Shown here: positions 15,651-25,056 of the stretch, in pieces
How positions within the stretch are numbered: the stretch's first letter is position 1
Layout: each line of letters starts with the position of its first letter
Assembly (NCBI RefSeq): GCF_000956175.1
Contig: NZ_CP011070.1
Location: forward strand, 372,001-436,000
DNA from: Nitrosopumilus adriaticus
GTDB lineage: Archaea > Thermoproteota > Nitrososphaeria > Nitrososphaerales > Nitrosopumilaceae
Direction of reading: 5' to 3'
Length of the DNA: 64,000 bases
Position numbers and translations under genes: made by a program
Notes under the pieces: model-generated
Databases searched by the model: none
Seen by the model: only the letters and a program-made list of their open reading frames with translations
Told to the model about the DNA's origin: nothing

Positions 15651-16049
15651 CATTTGGGCTTTTGTTAATACTGTTTTAGCGTTATCAAATGTTGTTTTTT
15701 CCATGGCTGTGTTATAATCCATCCATGTAAAGTTTTGATGCTCATGAGAAATTTCAACATCTTTAGTTTTAGTTTCTGCCAAGAAAAATACAACTTTTTT
15801 ATGAATTAATTCTCCTTGATATTGAAAATTATATTCAATCCATTCTTCAAAATTTTCTACAAATGAGATATCTGTTATTCCTGTCTCTTCTTTTGTTTCT
15901 CTGATTGCAGTTTGATGAGTTGTTTCATCTTTCTCCATTTTACCTTTGACAAAATCCCAATGCCCTGATGGATAGTGTAATAATAAAAATAAATTATTTG
16001 AATCCTCTTTTCTAAATATTACAATTCCTGCTGATGTCTCTTCAATCAT
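15630..16049 (-). CDS. Nudix hydrolase, Ap4A-hydrolase-like
   Basis: 139 residues with a complete Nudix box: Gly36, Glu42, then RETKEETGI from Arg50 to Ile58, preceded by SGHWDFVKGKM. The order and the HEHQNFTWMDY segment resemble bis(5'-nucleosyl)-tetraphosphatases (NUDT2-like), which cleave Ap4A to ATP and AMP. Substrate is inferred. Its start overlaps the end of the cis-prenyltransferase gene by 4 bases (coupled). Confidence 0.88.
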   Translation of the reverse strand: MIEETSAGIVIFRKEDSNNLFLLLHYPSGHWDFVKGKMEKDETTHQTAIRETKEETGITDISFVENFEEWIEYNFQYQGELIHKKVVFFLAETKTKDVEISHEHQNFTWMDYNTAMEKTTFDNAKTVLTKAQMLLSKTL

Positions 16050-16861
16050 TTTCCTAACCGTCTCTTCCTTTCTTGATATGTTCTAATGGCTCTCATCAAA
16101 TCAATTTTTCTAAACTCTGGCCAAAAAATATCCATAAACACTAATTCGCTGTATGCACTTTGCCACATAAGGAATCCACTTAATCTTTGTTCACCAGATG
16201 TTCTTAATATCATGTCCGGAGATGATTGTGGTAAATGTGATGTGTATAGATTTGATTCGATTTCTTTTTTATTAATATCCTCTACTTTTATTGAGCCATC
16301 TTTAATTTTTTCTCCAATTTTTTTAACTGCATCTAATAATTCGTATTGTCCACCATATGCTAATGCAATATTTAGAAAATGATTATCATAATTTTTTGTA
16401 GCATCATCTAATTTTTCTAGAATCTCTTTTATAGAATCTGGAAGTAGTTCAATTCTACCAATTCCCTTAACCCTCATTTTACACCGATGAATTCTAGGAT
16501 CGTTGTATAATTTTTCGAGTCTCATACGAATTAATTCGTAAAGATATTCTAGTTCATCATCTTTTCTATTCAAATTTTCTGCTGATAATGCATATAGTGT
16601 TACAATCTTGATGTCAAATTCTTCACACCAGTCAAGAAGATTTTCAACTGCATCTGCTCCTTTCCAATGACCTTTTTTTGGCATTGTTAGGTGCCTTTTA
16701 GCCCATCTTCGATTACCATCTAAAATTAAGGCAACGTGATTCGGAATGTCTCCATTCTGGATTTCTTTTTCTAATCTTTTACCGTAGATCTTGTATAGTC
16801 CGGATAATTGAAAAACCACTTCTTTTATTTTACTAATGTCTAGCCACCTCACCCTTTTCAA
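16046..16861 (-). CDS. uppS: cis-prenyltransferase (polyprenyl diphosphate synthase, UppS type)
   Basis: Extends isoprenyl diphosphate chains in cis, giving the lipid carrier for glycan transfer in archaea. 271 residues. Asp48 in the pyrophosphate motif LILDGNRRWAKRH, a conserved KGHWKGA, the TLYALSAENLNR segment, ILRTSGEQRLSGF and FWPEFRK are all present. An N-terminal extension of about 40 residues precedes the core. Product length cannot be deduced. Confidence 0.93.
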   Translation of the reverse strand: MKRVRWLDISKIKEVVFQLSGLYKIYGKRLEKEIQNGDIPNHVALILDGNRRWAKRHLTMPKKGHWKGADAVENLLDWCEEFDIKIVTLYALSAENLNRKDDELEYLYELIRMRLEKLYNDPRIHRCKMRVKGIGRIELLPDSIKEILEKLDDATKNYDNHFLNIALAYGGQYELLDAVKKIGEKIKDGSIKVEDINKKEIESNLYTSHLPQSSPDMILRTSGEQRLSGFLMWQSAYSELVFMDIFWPEFRKIDLMRAIRTYQERKRRLGK

Positions 16862-16921
16862 GCAACAGAAGATATCAGTGTTATTCAGAAATTTGACTTT
16901 AAAAATACTAGATATTCGGAT

Positions 16922-18067
16922 TTAGTCTGAAATCATCTCTTGATCTTTATGCTTTCTATATTTTTTAAAGAGAATAGTAGCTGATACCAGGGTTGCTGCC
17001 AATCCTCCCAATAAAGGTGGGATCAAGGTAAATGAATTCTCATCAAAAATCATTATGTTGGTAAATTGGGCTACTGTAGGATACAATGAAATTAGAACAA
17101 TGATTCTCAAACTATCACTTATTTGTCTTGGAATTCCTCCAATCCAATTACTAAGTAGAGTTCCAGCAAAAATTGCACCAAGACCAATCCATAAAATTGG
17201 AAGTGCCCCTGCAATAAATTGTCCAATAATCATCTTGTCTGTAATCTTTGAAATAATTTGTGTGTCTGCTTCAATTAACTCTAAATCAACAGCACTTATC
17301 CCTGCAGGAATTGATGAAAGTATCAACAGTATTCCAGCAACCATTGTAAACATTCTGATAAAACCCATCGGTGTTGGTTTAGACCAATTTGATAATGCTC
17401 TATCAATATCAAAAGCTCTGATTAAAAATGCTCCCCCTAAAATACTAACAAGAACTGCAAATATTTCTGCAGTATACCCAAATGCAGTTGCGATTCCACC
17501 AATTAACAAAAGAATTCCAGGAACTCCTAAAAAGAATTTTGAATATTTTGAATCATATGCAAGCATTTTAAGATATTTTCCAAAAACTGCGTAAGAATAT
17601 TCTACGCTTCTACTTACTTTCATTACAACACGTTGAACAGATACAACCGGTAAGACATTTTGAATTACTGGGATTACACTTTCATCATCTTCACCATCAG
17701 AAACAATCACTGCACCATTAGCAGCAAAATTTTCTAAAACTTTTCTTGTCTCAGAAAGAATTTTTTCGTCTGCCTGAACTCCTCTGTCTTTTACTCCTGC
17801 AACAGTAATTACTTCAACTTGATACCCTTTACTGATTAAATCTTCATATGTTTTGATAGCTGCAAAAATTGAATTTGAATCCGCATCCTCAGGATCTTCT
17901 AATGCTAATCTTTGAGCTGCCTCTATACATGCATCTCTACCTATAACTGGCGTAGAAATTCCTGCTTTTTCACCTACATCATTATCTCTGTCAATACAAA
18001 TTACTAGTAATTTATTGGCTGAAGATGCATTGACATCTTTTTCAACCTTATCTGATTGCTGAGACAT
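16922..18067 (-). CDS. DUF373 membrane protein
   Basis: 381 residues. The N-terminal half is a soluble alpha/beta domain typical of DUF373 (LLVICIDRDNDVGEKAG, TPVIGRDACIEAAQRLAL, GYQVEVITVAGVKDRG, AVIVSDGEDDE). The C-terminal half has about six membrane helices (for example FFLGVPGILLLIGGIATAFG). DUF373 proteins are widespread archaeal membrane proteins of unknown role; the acidic Asp-rich loops suggest metal or nucleotide binding but no reaction can be assigned. Confidence 0.88.
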   Translation of the reverse strand: MSQQSDKVEKDVNASSANKLLVICIDRDNDVGEKAGISTPVIGRDACIEAAQRLALEDPEDADSNSIFAAIKTYEDLISKGYQVEVITVAGVKDRGVQADEKILSETRKVLENFAANGAVIVSDGEDDESVIPVIQNVLPVVSVQRVVMKVSRSVEYSYAVFGKYLKMLAYDSKYSKFFLGVPGILLLIGGIATAFGYTAEIFAVLVSILGGAFLIRAFDIDRALSNWSKPTPMGFIRMFTMVAGILLILSSIPAGISAVDLELIEADTQIISKITDKMIIGQFIAGALPILWIGLGAIFAGTLLSNWIGGIPRQISDSLRIIVLISLYPTVAQFTNIMIFDENSFTLIPPLLGGLAATLVSATILFKKYRKHKDQEMISD

Positions 18068-18137
18068 TCTATTTCTATTACGGAATTACTTTTTAACGAT
18101 TTCCAACAACTATGAATAGTAAAATTGGGTTTTGAGC

Positions 18138-18638
18138 CTAGTTTGGTCTCTGCTCTTCAGAATTTCTAGCATATTCTAAAGACTCTTTTTTAATCGATTC
18201 AATTTTCTCTATGACTTGTTCTAATTCTACACCTGTACTTCCTTTTTCAATCAAATTTGCTAGCACCTTTGTTTCACCAATATACGAATTAAATTTCTTC
18301 AATGCCTCCATGTAGCTAATGTAACTATCTTGCCATACTTCAGGAGGTTTTGATGTAATAAATTCACTAATTTGAGAAGTTACCTGTGACGATGTTACAT
18401 CAGCTACCACAATGTATTCTTGTGGAGTAATTTCACCATTGCGGAGATTCTGATATTCTATTTCCATTGACTCTTGTAATACTTCATGGATATTTTTTAC
18501 TCCATCAAGATAATTCTCATAATCTGTAACTATGAAAGTTGTTTCATCTTCTTGTGGCACCAACCATAACAAAAAACTAGCACCCGTAATTGCAGCTAAA
18601 ATTATGGCAGTTGCAGCAATTCCTTTTTTTGATGCCAT
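18138..18638 (-). CDS. membrane-anchored helical protein, unknown function
   Basis: 166 residues. Short basic start MASKKG, one hydrophobic helix (about 7-27), then an external domain rich in amphipathic helices (YENYLDGVKNIHEVLQESM, YMEALKKFNSYIGETKVL). Topology suggests an extracytoplasmic domain held by an uncleaved anchor. No family recognised. It lies upstream of the DUF373 gene on the same strand. Confidence 0.6.
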   Translation of the reverse strand: MASKKGIAATAIILAAITGASFLLWLVPQEDETTFIVTDYENYLDGVKNIHEVLQESMEIEYQNLRNGEITPQEYIVVADVTSSQVTSQISEFITSKPPEVWQDSYISYMEALKKFNSYIGETKVLANLIEKGSTGVELEQVIEKIESIKKESLEYARNSEEQRPN

Positions 18639-18888
18639 TTTGTAATTTTATCTTTAAGGTGTTTATAATTGGTAATATTTTAAATTATTATGAATTGCAT
18701 CCAAACGTTTGAAAAAAAATGTTTTTACGATAAATTTGACATAATTTTTTTATAAATTTGTTACATTCGATGAATTTTTCAATAATTCTCTCTTTTTGAT
18801 GCCTGAAAAAATTTACGCGTATCCAGTCTATAGTTAAATAAATTTCACAGCCTCTTCCTAAATACCCGTAAGATTGACAAATTTTAGA
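18639..18888. other. AT-rich divergent intergenic region
   Basis: About 250 bases between two divergent genes. It contains several TATA-like elements, including TTAAATAAATT near 18835 and TAAATACC about 26 nt before the DUF5679 ATG, and a perfect 10-bp palindrome CAAACGTTTG at 18702-18711. No ORF with convincing signals was found in it. Confidence 0.4.
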
Positions 18889-19041
18889 ATGGTTCAAGCA
18901 TATTGCGTAAAATGCAGAGCAAAAAGGGATATCAAAGATCCCAAAGAAACTAAATTAAAGAATGGACGTCCTGCTGTAAAAGGTACATGTCCTACTTGTG
19001 GAACTAATGTATTCCGTATTGGTGCAATGCCAAAAGAATAA
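18889..19041 (+). CDS. DUF5679-type small zinc-ribbon protein
   Basis: 50 residues: MVQAYCVKCRAKRDIKDP at the start, then GRPAVKGTCPTCGTNVFRI. The two CxxC pairs (6-9 and 36-39) form a zinc ribbon that matches the small DUF5679 family, related to C-terminal zinc domains of topoisomerase-type proteins. Leaderless ATG after TAAATACC. It precedes the aIF2-beta gene by 70 bases. Partner unknown. Confidence 0.78.
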   Translation: MVQAYCVKCRAKRDIKDPKETKLKNGRPAVKGTCPTCGTNVFRIGAMPKE

Positions 19042-19111
19042 CTTCTAACAAAAGTCCACACGATTTCTCTTTTTCAAAACCCATATAGGGTCCAGCATTT
19101 ATTATTTTTTA

Positions 19112-19534
19112 GTGACTAAAGCAGAATATGAGGCTCTACTGAAACGAATTCAGGATAAGCTTGGAGATAACAATGAAGATTCGTCAACCAGATTCGAGCT
19201 TCCTGTTGTTGATGTTATGTGGGAAGGACAAAAAACTTTTCTACGTAATTTTTCAGAATTCCCAAAAGTTCTCCGTAGAGACCCTGATAAAGTTCTACAA
19301 TATCTATCAAAAGAATTCGCTGTTCCTGCAGAAAGGCTGGGTGATAAAGCAATGTTTGTGGGAAGACGAGCTCCTGATGATTTCACAAGATTATTTCAAA
19401 TTTATGTAAAAGATTATCTTGAATGTCCAACATGCAAAAGTCCTGATACTAAAATCCTCAAAGAAAACCGTATCTCATTTTTAATTTGTGAAGCATGTGG
19501 TGCAAAATCTACTTTGAAGGGTAAATATGCATAA
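19112..19534 (+). CDS. translation initiation factor aIF2 subunit beta
   Basis: Part of the aIF2 heterotrimer that brings Met-tRNAi to the 30S subunit. 140 residues: an N-terminal helix, the core around RFELPVVDVMWEGQKTFLRN and VLRRDPDKVLQYLSKEF, and a C-terminal zinc ribbon CPTC (130 bases before the end) with CEAC. GTG start. The last base of the stop is the first base of the DUF424 ATG (TAATG), so the two genes are coupled. Confidence 0.95.
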   Translation: MTKAEYEALLKRIQDKLGDNNEDSSTRFELPVVDVMWEGQKTFLRNFSEFPKVLRRDPDKVLQYLSKEFAVPAERLGDKAMFVGRRAPDDFTRLFQIYVKDYLECPTCKSPDTKILKENRISFLICEACGAKSTLKGKYA

Positions 19535-19830
19535 TGCAGTTTTCAGTACGTGTAACTGAATATCAAAAAAACATGATGCTCAATATTTGTGATGCTGAAT
19601 TATTAGGTAAAAAAATCACTCAAGATGAATTAAACATACACATCAGTGAGAGCTACTATGGTGAAAGATTTGTTGAGAAAGAAGAAGCAAGAGATTTGCT
19701 GAAGCAATCATCAATCATTAACATGGTTGGAAAAGAAACAATTTCTTTATCAATTAAACTTGGAGTAGGTTCTGAAAATGGAATTAAAACAATTTCAGGC
19801 ATTCCGTTTCTAATTGTATTTAATATGTAA
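19534..19830 (+). CDS. DUF424 protein
   Basis: 98 residues matching the archaeal DUF424 pattern: MQFSVRVTEYQKNMMLNICD, the ISESYYGERFV core with a conserved YG, and a hydrophobic end GIPFLIVFNM. DUF424 genes commonly neighbour aIF2-beta, as here, suggesting a link to translation. The biochemical role is unknown. Confidence 0.85.
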   Translation: MQFSVRVTEYQKNMMLNICDAELLGKKITQDELNIHISESYYGERFVEKEEARDLLKQSSIINMVGKETISLSIKLGVGSENGIKTISGIPFLIVFNM

Positions 19831-19913
19831 TATCTTGGTTAATTTGATTTTTGATTCTAGTATTATTTCTGATAAAAGCAATATCTTTTATCTAGTGTCT
19901 TCAACAAAATCTA

Positions 19914-20738
19914 TTGCTAAATGATATGAATTCTGATGATATAATGTCTGATGATTTACTTTTTGATGATTTAAGTAGAAAGATAGAATCTAAAATTGAT
20001 AAAAAATTAATTTTCAAATCAAAACGAGGAGGTTTGAAGGATGGTTTCAAAAAAGGCAAAGTCATCAATGAGGTTTTGGACAAACCAACTGTCATGACTT
20101 TATACAAAATGATCACAGATCATATTATTTCGTATGTCAATGGAGCAATCAGTGCTGGAAAAGAATCTGTAGTTTTTTGGGGAGTTGAAAATAACGATGT
20201 TAATGTTGCTCTAAAAATTTATCTTGTAAGTACTTCAAATTTTAAAAAACGGGAACCCTACATCCTAGGTGATCCTAGATTCTCTCATATCAAAAAAGGT
20301 ACAAAAAATCTAGTTCATCTATGGGCTAGAAAAGAATTTCGTAACTTAACTCAATGTTATGAGGCTGGAATTCCGGTTCCCAGACCTCTTCATCTTACAA
20401 AAAACGTTCTTGTTATGGAGTTTATTGGTCAAGGTGGGGCTCCTGCAAAATCATTATTGACATCAGAAGTAGATGAAGGTGATTATTTCCAAGCAATTTC
20501 TATAATTAAAGATCTTTACCATAAAGCAAAATTGGTACATGGGGATTATTCTGAATATAATATTTTTAAAACAGACAGTGGGCTGGTTGTTTTTGATCTA
20601 GGATCTGGAGTTGATTTGAGACATCCAAATGCTCAAGAATTTCTTAAAAGAGATATTAATAACATTACAAAATTCTTTCATAAAAGAGGAGTTTCTGTTG
20701 AAGATCCAGATGAATTATTTGAGGAAATAATAAAATGA
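19914..20738 (+). CDS. rio1: RIO-type serine kinase Rio1
   Basis: Atypical kinase/ATPase in small-subunit maturation. 274 residues: the ATP loop SAGKESVVFWG, catalytic Lys in VALKIYLV, the catalytic loop LVHGDYSEYNIF and the metal loop VVFDLGSGVD. The usual metal motif in Rio1 is closer to IDVSQ; here Gly-Ser-Gly follows the Asp-Leu. TTG 19914 lies about 24 nt after CTTTTATC; an in-frame ATG at 19926 is an alternative. It overlaps the KH gene by 4 bases. The Rio1-KH pair suggests joint ribosome assembly. Confidence 0.9.
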   Translation: MLNDMNSDDIMSDDLLFDDLSRKIESKIDKKLIFKSKRGGLKDGFKKGKVINEVLDKPTVMTLYKMITDHIISYVNGAISAGKESVVFWGVENNDVNVALKIYLVSTSNFKKREPYILGDPRFSHIKKGTKNLVHLWARKEFRNLTQCYEAGIPVPRPLHLTKNVLVMEFIGQGGAPAKSLLTSEVDEGDYFQAISIIKDLYHKAKLVHGDYSEYNIFKTDSGLVVFDLGSGVDLRHPNAQEFLKRDINNITKFFHKRGVSVEDPDELFEEIIK

Positions 20739-21307
20739 GTTTTGAAAAATTAATTCGTATTCCAAATGATAGAATCGCAGTTCTTATTGGAAAATCAGGT
20801 AGTGTTAAAACAAAAATTGAAACTACTTGCCATGTGTCTTTAGACATTGATGGTGAAACCGGAGAAGTTTTCATAAAAACTCAAGGTGATGTTGAAAAAA
20901 TTCAACCATTCAAAGCAATGGAAATTGTAACAGCTATTGGAAGAGGATTTTCACCTGAAAATGCTTTGACTTTGTTGCAAGGTGAAAATGCATTACATGT
21001 AATTGATCTAAGAGAATTTGCAGGAAAGTCTAATGCAAATGTTGAAAGGATAAAAGGGAGGATCATTGGAGAAGGTGGTAGAGCTAGACGAAATATGGAA
21101 AATCTTAGTGGTACACATATCTCAGTTTATGGAAAAACTGTTTCAATTATTGGTGATTCAAGTAAATTACGATTAGCAGTAGATGCGATATCTTCTATTT
21201 CAAGTGGAAGTATGCATGGAGCTGTGTATACTAAATTAGAAGCTGCAAATCGCAGAGATAAGCAAGAAAAAATGAAATTATGGGAAGATCAAGATGTCTT
21301 TGATTAA
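20735..21307 (+). CDS. KH-domain RNA-binding protein, Dim2/Pno1/Krr1-like
   Basis: 190 residues with two KH domains. The first has RIAVLIGKSGSVKTKIE and the second has GRIIGEGGRARRNMENLSG; both carry the GxxG loop. Archaeal homologues bind the 3' end of 16S rRNA during 30S assembly, matching eukaryotic Pno1/Dim2. It is translationally coupled to rio1 (ATGA overlap) and overlaps top6B by 14 bases. Confidence 0.9.
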   Translation: MSFEKLIRIPNDRIAVLIGKSGSVKTKIETTCHVSLDIDGETGEVFIKTQGDVEKIQPFKAMEIVTAIGRGFSPENALTLLQGENALHVIDLREFAGKSNANVERIKGRIIGEGGRARRNMENLSGTHISVYGKTVSIIGDSSKLRLAVDAISSISSGSMHGAVYTKLEAANRRDKQEKMKLWEDQDVFD

Positions 21308-23168
21308 AGAAAAATTCAATCAAATATCGCCTAGTGAGTTCTTTTACAGTAACCGTGATTTAGCCGGATTTAGTAATCCTACACGCTCACTCTACACGGC
21401 TGTTAGGGAATTTGTAGAGAATGCATTGGATGCCTGTGATCAAAAAGGTATTCTTCCTGACGTTCATTTAACAATAAAAGCTGTTGATCCTGATAAATCA
21501 GATCCTAAACCTTACATCTTAACTGTAAAAGATAATGGACCTGGAATAGAACCTGAGCATATTCCTCTTGCATTTGGAACTGTTTTGTATGGCTCAAAAT
21601 TTGGATTAAAACAAGCTAGGGGAATGTTTGGACTTGGGGCAACCATGGCAATTTTGTATGGACAAATTACAACTAACAAACCTGTTACAGTAAAGAGTTC
21701 TGTTGATGGACAAACTCAAGATGAATTTGAACTACTACTTGACATTCAAAAAAATAAACCAGTAATTGTAAAACATAATACAAAACAAGTATCAAAAAAA
21801 GGCCTTTCTGTTAGTATTTGCTTAGAAGGTGATTATTCAAAAGCAGGAAATAAAATTAGAGATTATGTTTATGAGACTTCTTTGATTACTCCATATGCGT
21901 CAATAACTTTTGATGATCCAAAAGGAGAAAAGTTCTCTCATCCACGCTTTGTAAAAAATATACCTCCACCCCCAACAATAATTCGACCTCATCCCCATGG
22001 AATTGATGTAGAACGAATTCGAAGAATGATAGTTGAATCACAATTTGAAATTCCTACTATTGATGATGCAATGATTGAAAAAGTAAGAAAAGATTTGGGT
22101 CTATCTGTAAAAAATCTAAGCTTTACTGCAATAATGGATAAAGCAAAGAAAAAATGGAAAACTCTTTCACGTCAAGTTAGAGTAGTAATCGCTTTAATGT
22201 CATTTTTAAAAATGGATTTTGAAAAACTAAACAAAATAAAAATTGAAGACATTGATATGCCCAACAAGAAATTATTTTATTGGGATTTTGGAGACTCTCA
22301 ATCAAAATCAGTAGACATGGATCCTGAAAGTCAATATTTCAAACAATTAACGAATACTGTGCAGGGTGAACCTCTAACAACATTTTTGACTAAACGATTT
22401 CAAAGAATAGGTCCAACCACTGCTCTGAAATTTGCAGAATTTTCAGGATTCAAACCTGAAAAACGAATGGGAACAATGACCAATCAGGAATTAGTGAATC
22501 TTAGTGATTCCCTTCAAAAATTTGAAGATTTTCTTGCACCTGATCCCAGTTGTCTTGCACCTTTAGGTGAAGGACCACTAGAAAAAGGAATTCAAAAATT
22601 CTTTAATCCTGATTTTGCTGCTGTTGTTCAACGTCCTGCCTCTGCATACTCTGGATTTCCTTTCATTATTGAGATGGGTATTGCATACGGTGGTGACATT
22701 AAGACTGGTGGACCACATGTTTACAGGTATGCAAATAGAATTCCTCTACTCTATGATGAAGGTAGTGATGTAGTACTCAAAGTTGTCAATGATACTGATT
22801 GGGGTAGATACAAGATTAAAGGTGATCCTCCTTTCATTATAGTCTCCCACATTTGTTCCACTAGAATTCCGTATAAAACTGCAGGAAAAGAAAATGTTGC
22901 AGATAGACCTGAAATTGAAAGGGAGTTAAGATTGGGATTGCAATACCTGTCTAGAAAATTAGCTGCATACATGTCTAAACGAGGCCAAGCTGATATGGCA
23001 AAAAAGAGAGCAAATCTTTATGCAAAATATATCCCACTGATTGCAGAGTTTTGTACTGAACTAGCTGGTAAGAAAAAAGAGCCTGATTATAAGAAAGTAT
23101 TAGAAATTGAAAATATGGATGAAGTTAAAAAACCAGTAGAGGAGGAAAATAAAGTTGAAAACAAATAA
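21294..23168 (+). CDS. top6B: type II DNA topoisomerase VI subunit B
   Basis: ATPase subunit of topoisomerase VI. 624 residues of the GHKL fold: VREFVENALDACD (N box), VKDNGPGIE (G1), GMFGLGATMAILYGQ (G2), then a helix-two-turn-helix region and a transducer with the conserved Lys in SKRGQADMAK. An acidic Lys/Glu tail ends the protein. The start overlaps the KH gene. Its end overlaps top6A by 14 bases, which suits stoichiometric synthesis of the A2B2 complex. Confidence 0.95.
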   Translation: MSLIKEKFNQISPSEFFYSNRDLAGFSNPTRSLYTAVREFVENALDACDQKGILPDVHLTIKAVDPDKSDPKPYILTVKDNGPGIEPEHIPLAFGTVLYGSKFGLKQARGMFGLGATMAILYGQITTNKPVTVKSSVDGQTQDEFELLLDIQKNKPVIVKHNTKQVSKKGLSVSICLEGDYSKAGNKIRDYVYETSLITPYASITFDDPKGEKFSHPRFVKNIPPPPTIIRPHPHGIDVERIRRMIVESQFEIPTIDDAMIEKVRKDLGLSVKNLSFTAIMDKAKKKWKTLSRQVRVVIALMSFLKMDFEKLNKIKIEDIDMPNKKLFYWDFGDSQSKSVDMDPESQYFKQLTNTVQGEPLTTFLTKRFQRIGPTTALKFAEFSGFKPEKRMGTMTNQELVNLSDSLQKFEDFLAPDPSCLAPLGEGPLEKGIQKFFNPDFAAVVQRPASAYSGFPFIIEMGIAYGGDIKTGGPHVYRYANRIPLLYDEGSDVVLKVVNDTDWGRYKIKGDPPFIIVSHICSTRIPYKTAGKENVADRPEIERELRLGLQYLSRKLAAYMSKRGQADMAKKRANLYAKYIPLIAEFCTELAGKKKEPDYKKVLEIENMDEVKKPVEEENKVENK

Positions 23169-24273
23169 AGAAAAAACTAAGATTAAAGAGCGAAGCAAGA
23201 AAGCTGATGCAAAACAAAAGAATATTCTTGAGATGCTTAAAAGTCATGGTGCAAAAATATATGATGAATTAGATAATGGCCAATTCCCAAAATTCTCAAT
23301 CCCAAGTAGGTCTGTAAGTAATATTGTGTATGATAAAAAATTAAGACAATACATTCTAGGAAGCAACGCTGCTATTAGGAGTTCTAGAAATTCTTCTCAA
23401 TTAAGATCTTTTACACAATTAATGTGGCTTGCATTTTTTGCAAATAGGCTTACCAAAGAAAAAAAATCATCTACCTTAAGAGATGTTTATTACTCATCTC
23501 AAGCTTTCGCCATAGAATTTGAAGACCAATCCGAATCTGATAACATTATTGTTGATTTAGAAGCAGTTACTTCAAAACCACGAGAAGATTTTCACATCTT
23601 CCCAGAGGAGAGAAGCTCTATCTTTGGTGATTTGAATATTGAATATACCATTCCAGGTTATGAGGGAAAAACTATGAATTTATCAAATCACCCCGATGGC
23701 TATTCTATTGGTCCTAGTTTGACTACTGCAGAATTAGTAGATACTAGTGCTGAAATTGTGATTGCTATTGAAAAAGGTGGTCTTTTTACTAGATTTGTCG
23801 AAGAACAGGTTGATAAAAAATTCAAATCAATAATAATCAATACTGGTGGCCAAGCTCCACGTTCAACTAGAACATTACTAAAAAGACTTCATGAAGAAAT
23901 GAATCTGCCGGTAATTGTACTCACAGATGGTGATGTGTATGGGGAACATATTGCAATGGTAATAAAATCTGGTTCTGCAAATGCAGCACATCTGAGAGAA
24001 CTAACTGTTCCTGATGCCAAATGGGTAGGTGTTTGGGCTACTGATATTGAAAAATATAAACTTCCAACAATCCCGATGACTGAATCTGATATTAAAAGAT
24101 GTTATGACTTGAAAAAAGATCCTAGATATGAAGATGGAATTTGGAAAAAAGAACTTGACGTATTTTTAAGACTAAAACGAAAAGCTGAATTGGAAGCTTT
24201 CTCAAAATATGGCCTTACAAATATTACTGAAAAATATCTGCCACAAAAATTAGAATTGGCAAAAAGTCTTTAG
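23155..24273 (+). CDS. top6A: type II DNA topoisomerase VI subunit A
   Basis: Cleavage subunit of topoisomerase VI, related to Spo11. 372 residues: a winged-helix (CAP-like) domain with the catalytic tyrosine in STLRDVYYSSQ (Tyr112/113, Tyr113 by alignment to Spo11), then a Toprim domain with IVIAIEKGGLF and VIVLTDGDVYGEH. TTG start, preceded by a clear GAGGAGG about 10 bases upstream. Last gene of rio1-KH-top6B-top6A. Confidence 0.95.
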   Translation: MKTNKEKTKIKERSKKADAKQKNILEMLKSHGAKIYDELDNGQFPKFSIPSRSVSNIVYDKKLRQYILGSNAAIRSSRNSSQLRSFTQLMWLAFFANRLTKEKKSSTLRDVYYSSQAFAIEFEDQSESDNIIVDLEAVTSKPREDFHIFPEERSSIFGDLNIEYTIPGYEGKTMNLSNHPDGYSIGPSLTTAELVDTSAEIVIAIEKGGLFTRFVEEQVDKKFKSIIINTGGQAPRSTRTLLKRLHEEMNLPVIVLTDGDVYGEHIAMVIKSGSANAAHLRELTVPDAKWVGVWATDIEKYKLPTIPMTESDIKRCYDLKKDPRYEDGIWKKELDVFLRLKRKAELEAFSKYGLTNITEKYLPQKLELAKSL

Positions 24274-24729
24274 TTATTTTATTCGAAGTGTTAGCACGCC
24301 ATTTCTATATTTGAAATCAAATATCTGCATTTCATTTGCACCTTCAATTGGAACTTCTTTTGAAAACCCTGCAGTTCCACGAATATATAAAATCCCATCT
24401 ACTAATCTTACTGCAATTTTATCTTCAGGACCTGGCACTTCTGCGACAAAAACAAACTCCCCTTCCCCTTTTATCAAATCATAAACCCAGTTCTTTGTTT
24501 CTTGTTCTCTTGCTTGAGTGTATAGTGGTTTTTGATCTTTTGTCATTTTCTTTAAAACTCTGACCCAGTAGAACATTGTTAAAGCCGCAGCACCAATTAG
24601 GATGAAACTTACAAAACCTGAATCAGCTCTTTGTGTCATAATATAGATAATTCCTAAAAATAAAATCACGATAATTGGAATTACAAAATTTAATGATTGC
24701 TCATTCGAATATGCTCCCTTATAGCTTGC
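24274..24729 (-). CDS. membrane protein with C-terminal Hsp20/p23-like domain
   Basis: About 151 residues if started at TTG 24729, which lies about 26 nt after TTTATATT; longer frames reach ATG 24804. Two hydrophobic helices (LNFVIPIIVILFLGIIYIM and FVSFILIGAAALTMFYWV) are followed by a soluble beta-rich domain (FVFVAEVPGPEDKIAVRL, VDGILYIRGTAG, YRNGVLTLRIK). The latter resembles the alpha-crystallin/CS fold. A membrane-tethered small-heat-shock-like role is plausible. It abuts the end of top6A in convergent orientation. Confidence 0.65.
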   Translation of the reverse strand, partial: ASYKGAYSNEQSLNFVIPIIVILFLGIIYIMTQRADSGFVSFILIGAAALTMFYWVRVLKKMTKDQKPLYTQAREQETKNWVYDLIKGEGEFVFVAEVPGPEDKIAVRLVDGILYIRGTAGFSKEVPIEGANEMQIFDFKYRNGVLTLRIK

Positions 24730-24803
24730 CAAACAGTAAAAATTTGCCTTTACCAAATATAAAGTATCTTTGGTTTTTATTACCATTTTTGAAATTTTTA
24801 CCA

Positions 24804-25022
24804 TTGACCGATAAAGAGTCTACAAAACTATCAATTCGTGATATTGCACTAAAAGGAACAATAATTGCATTGATTGTCACTGTTCCATCACTTTTAACAT
24901 TCGTTCTAGTGTGGATAATCCTTGATGATTTGTTTTTAGGTGTGATATTGGGCGCTTTTGTTCATTTTATTGCTATGGGGTTCTCGTTAAAAATTTCTAA
25001 GAAAATACTGGTCAAAAAATAG
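24804..25022 (+). CDS. small two-helix membrane protein
   Basis: 72 residues from TTG 24804, which is about 26 nt after a TTTTTAT box; an upstream in-frame extension to 24675 would lie antisense to the neighbouring gene's start and is disfavoured. Two hydrophobic helices (LKGTIIALIVTVPSLLTFV and FLGVILGAFVHFIAMGF) flank an acidic turn, and the tail is basic. No family recognised. Confidence 0.55.
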   Translation: MTDKESTKLSIRDIALKGTIIALIVTVPSLLTFVLVWIILDDLFLGVILGAFVHFIAMGFSLKISKKILVKK

Positions 25023-25056
25023 ATCATTTATTTCGTTGTAACATATTTTCAAAATC

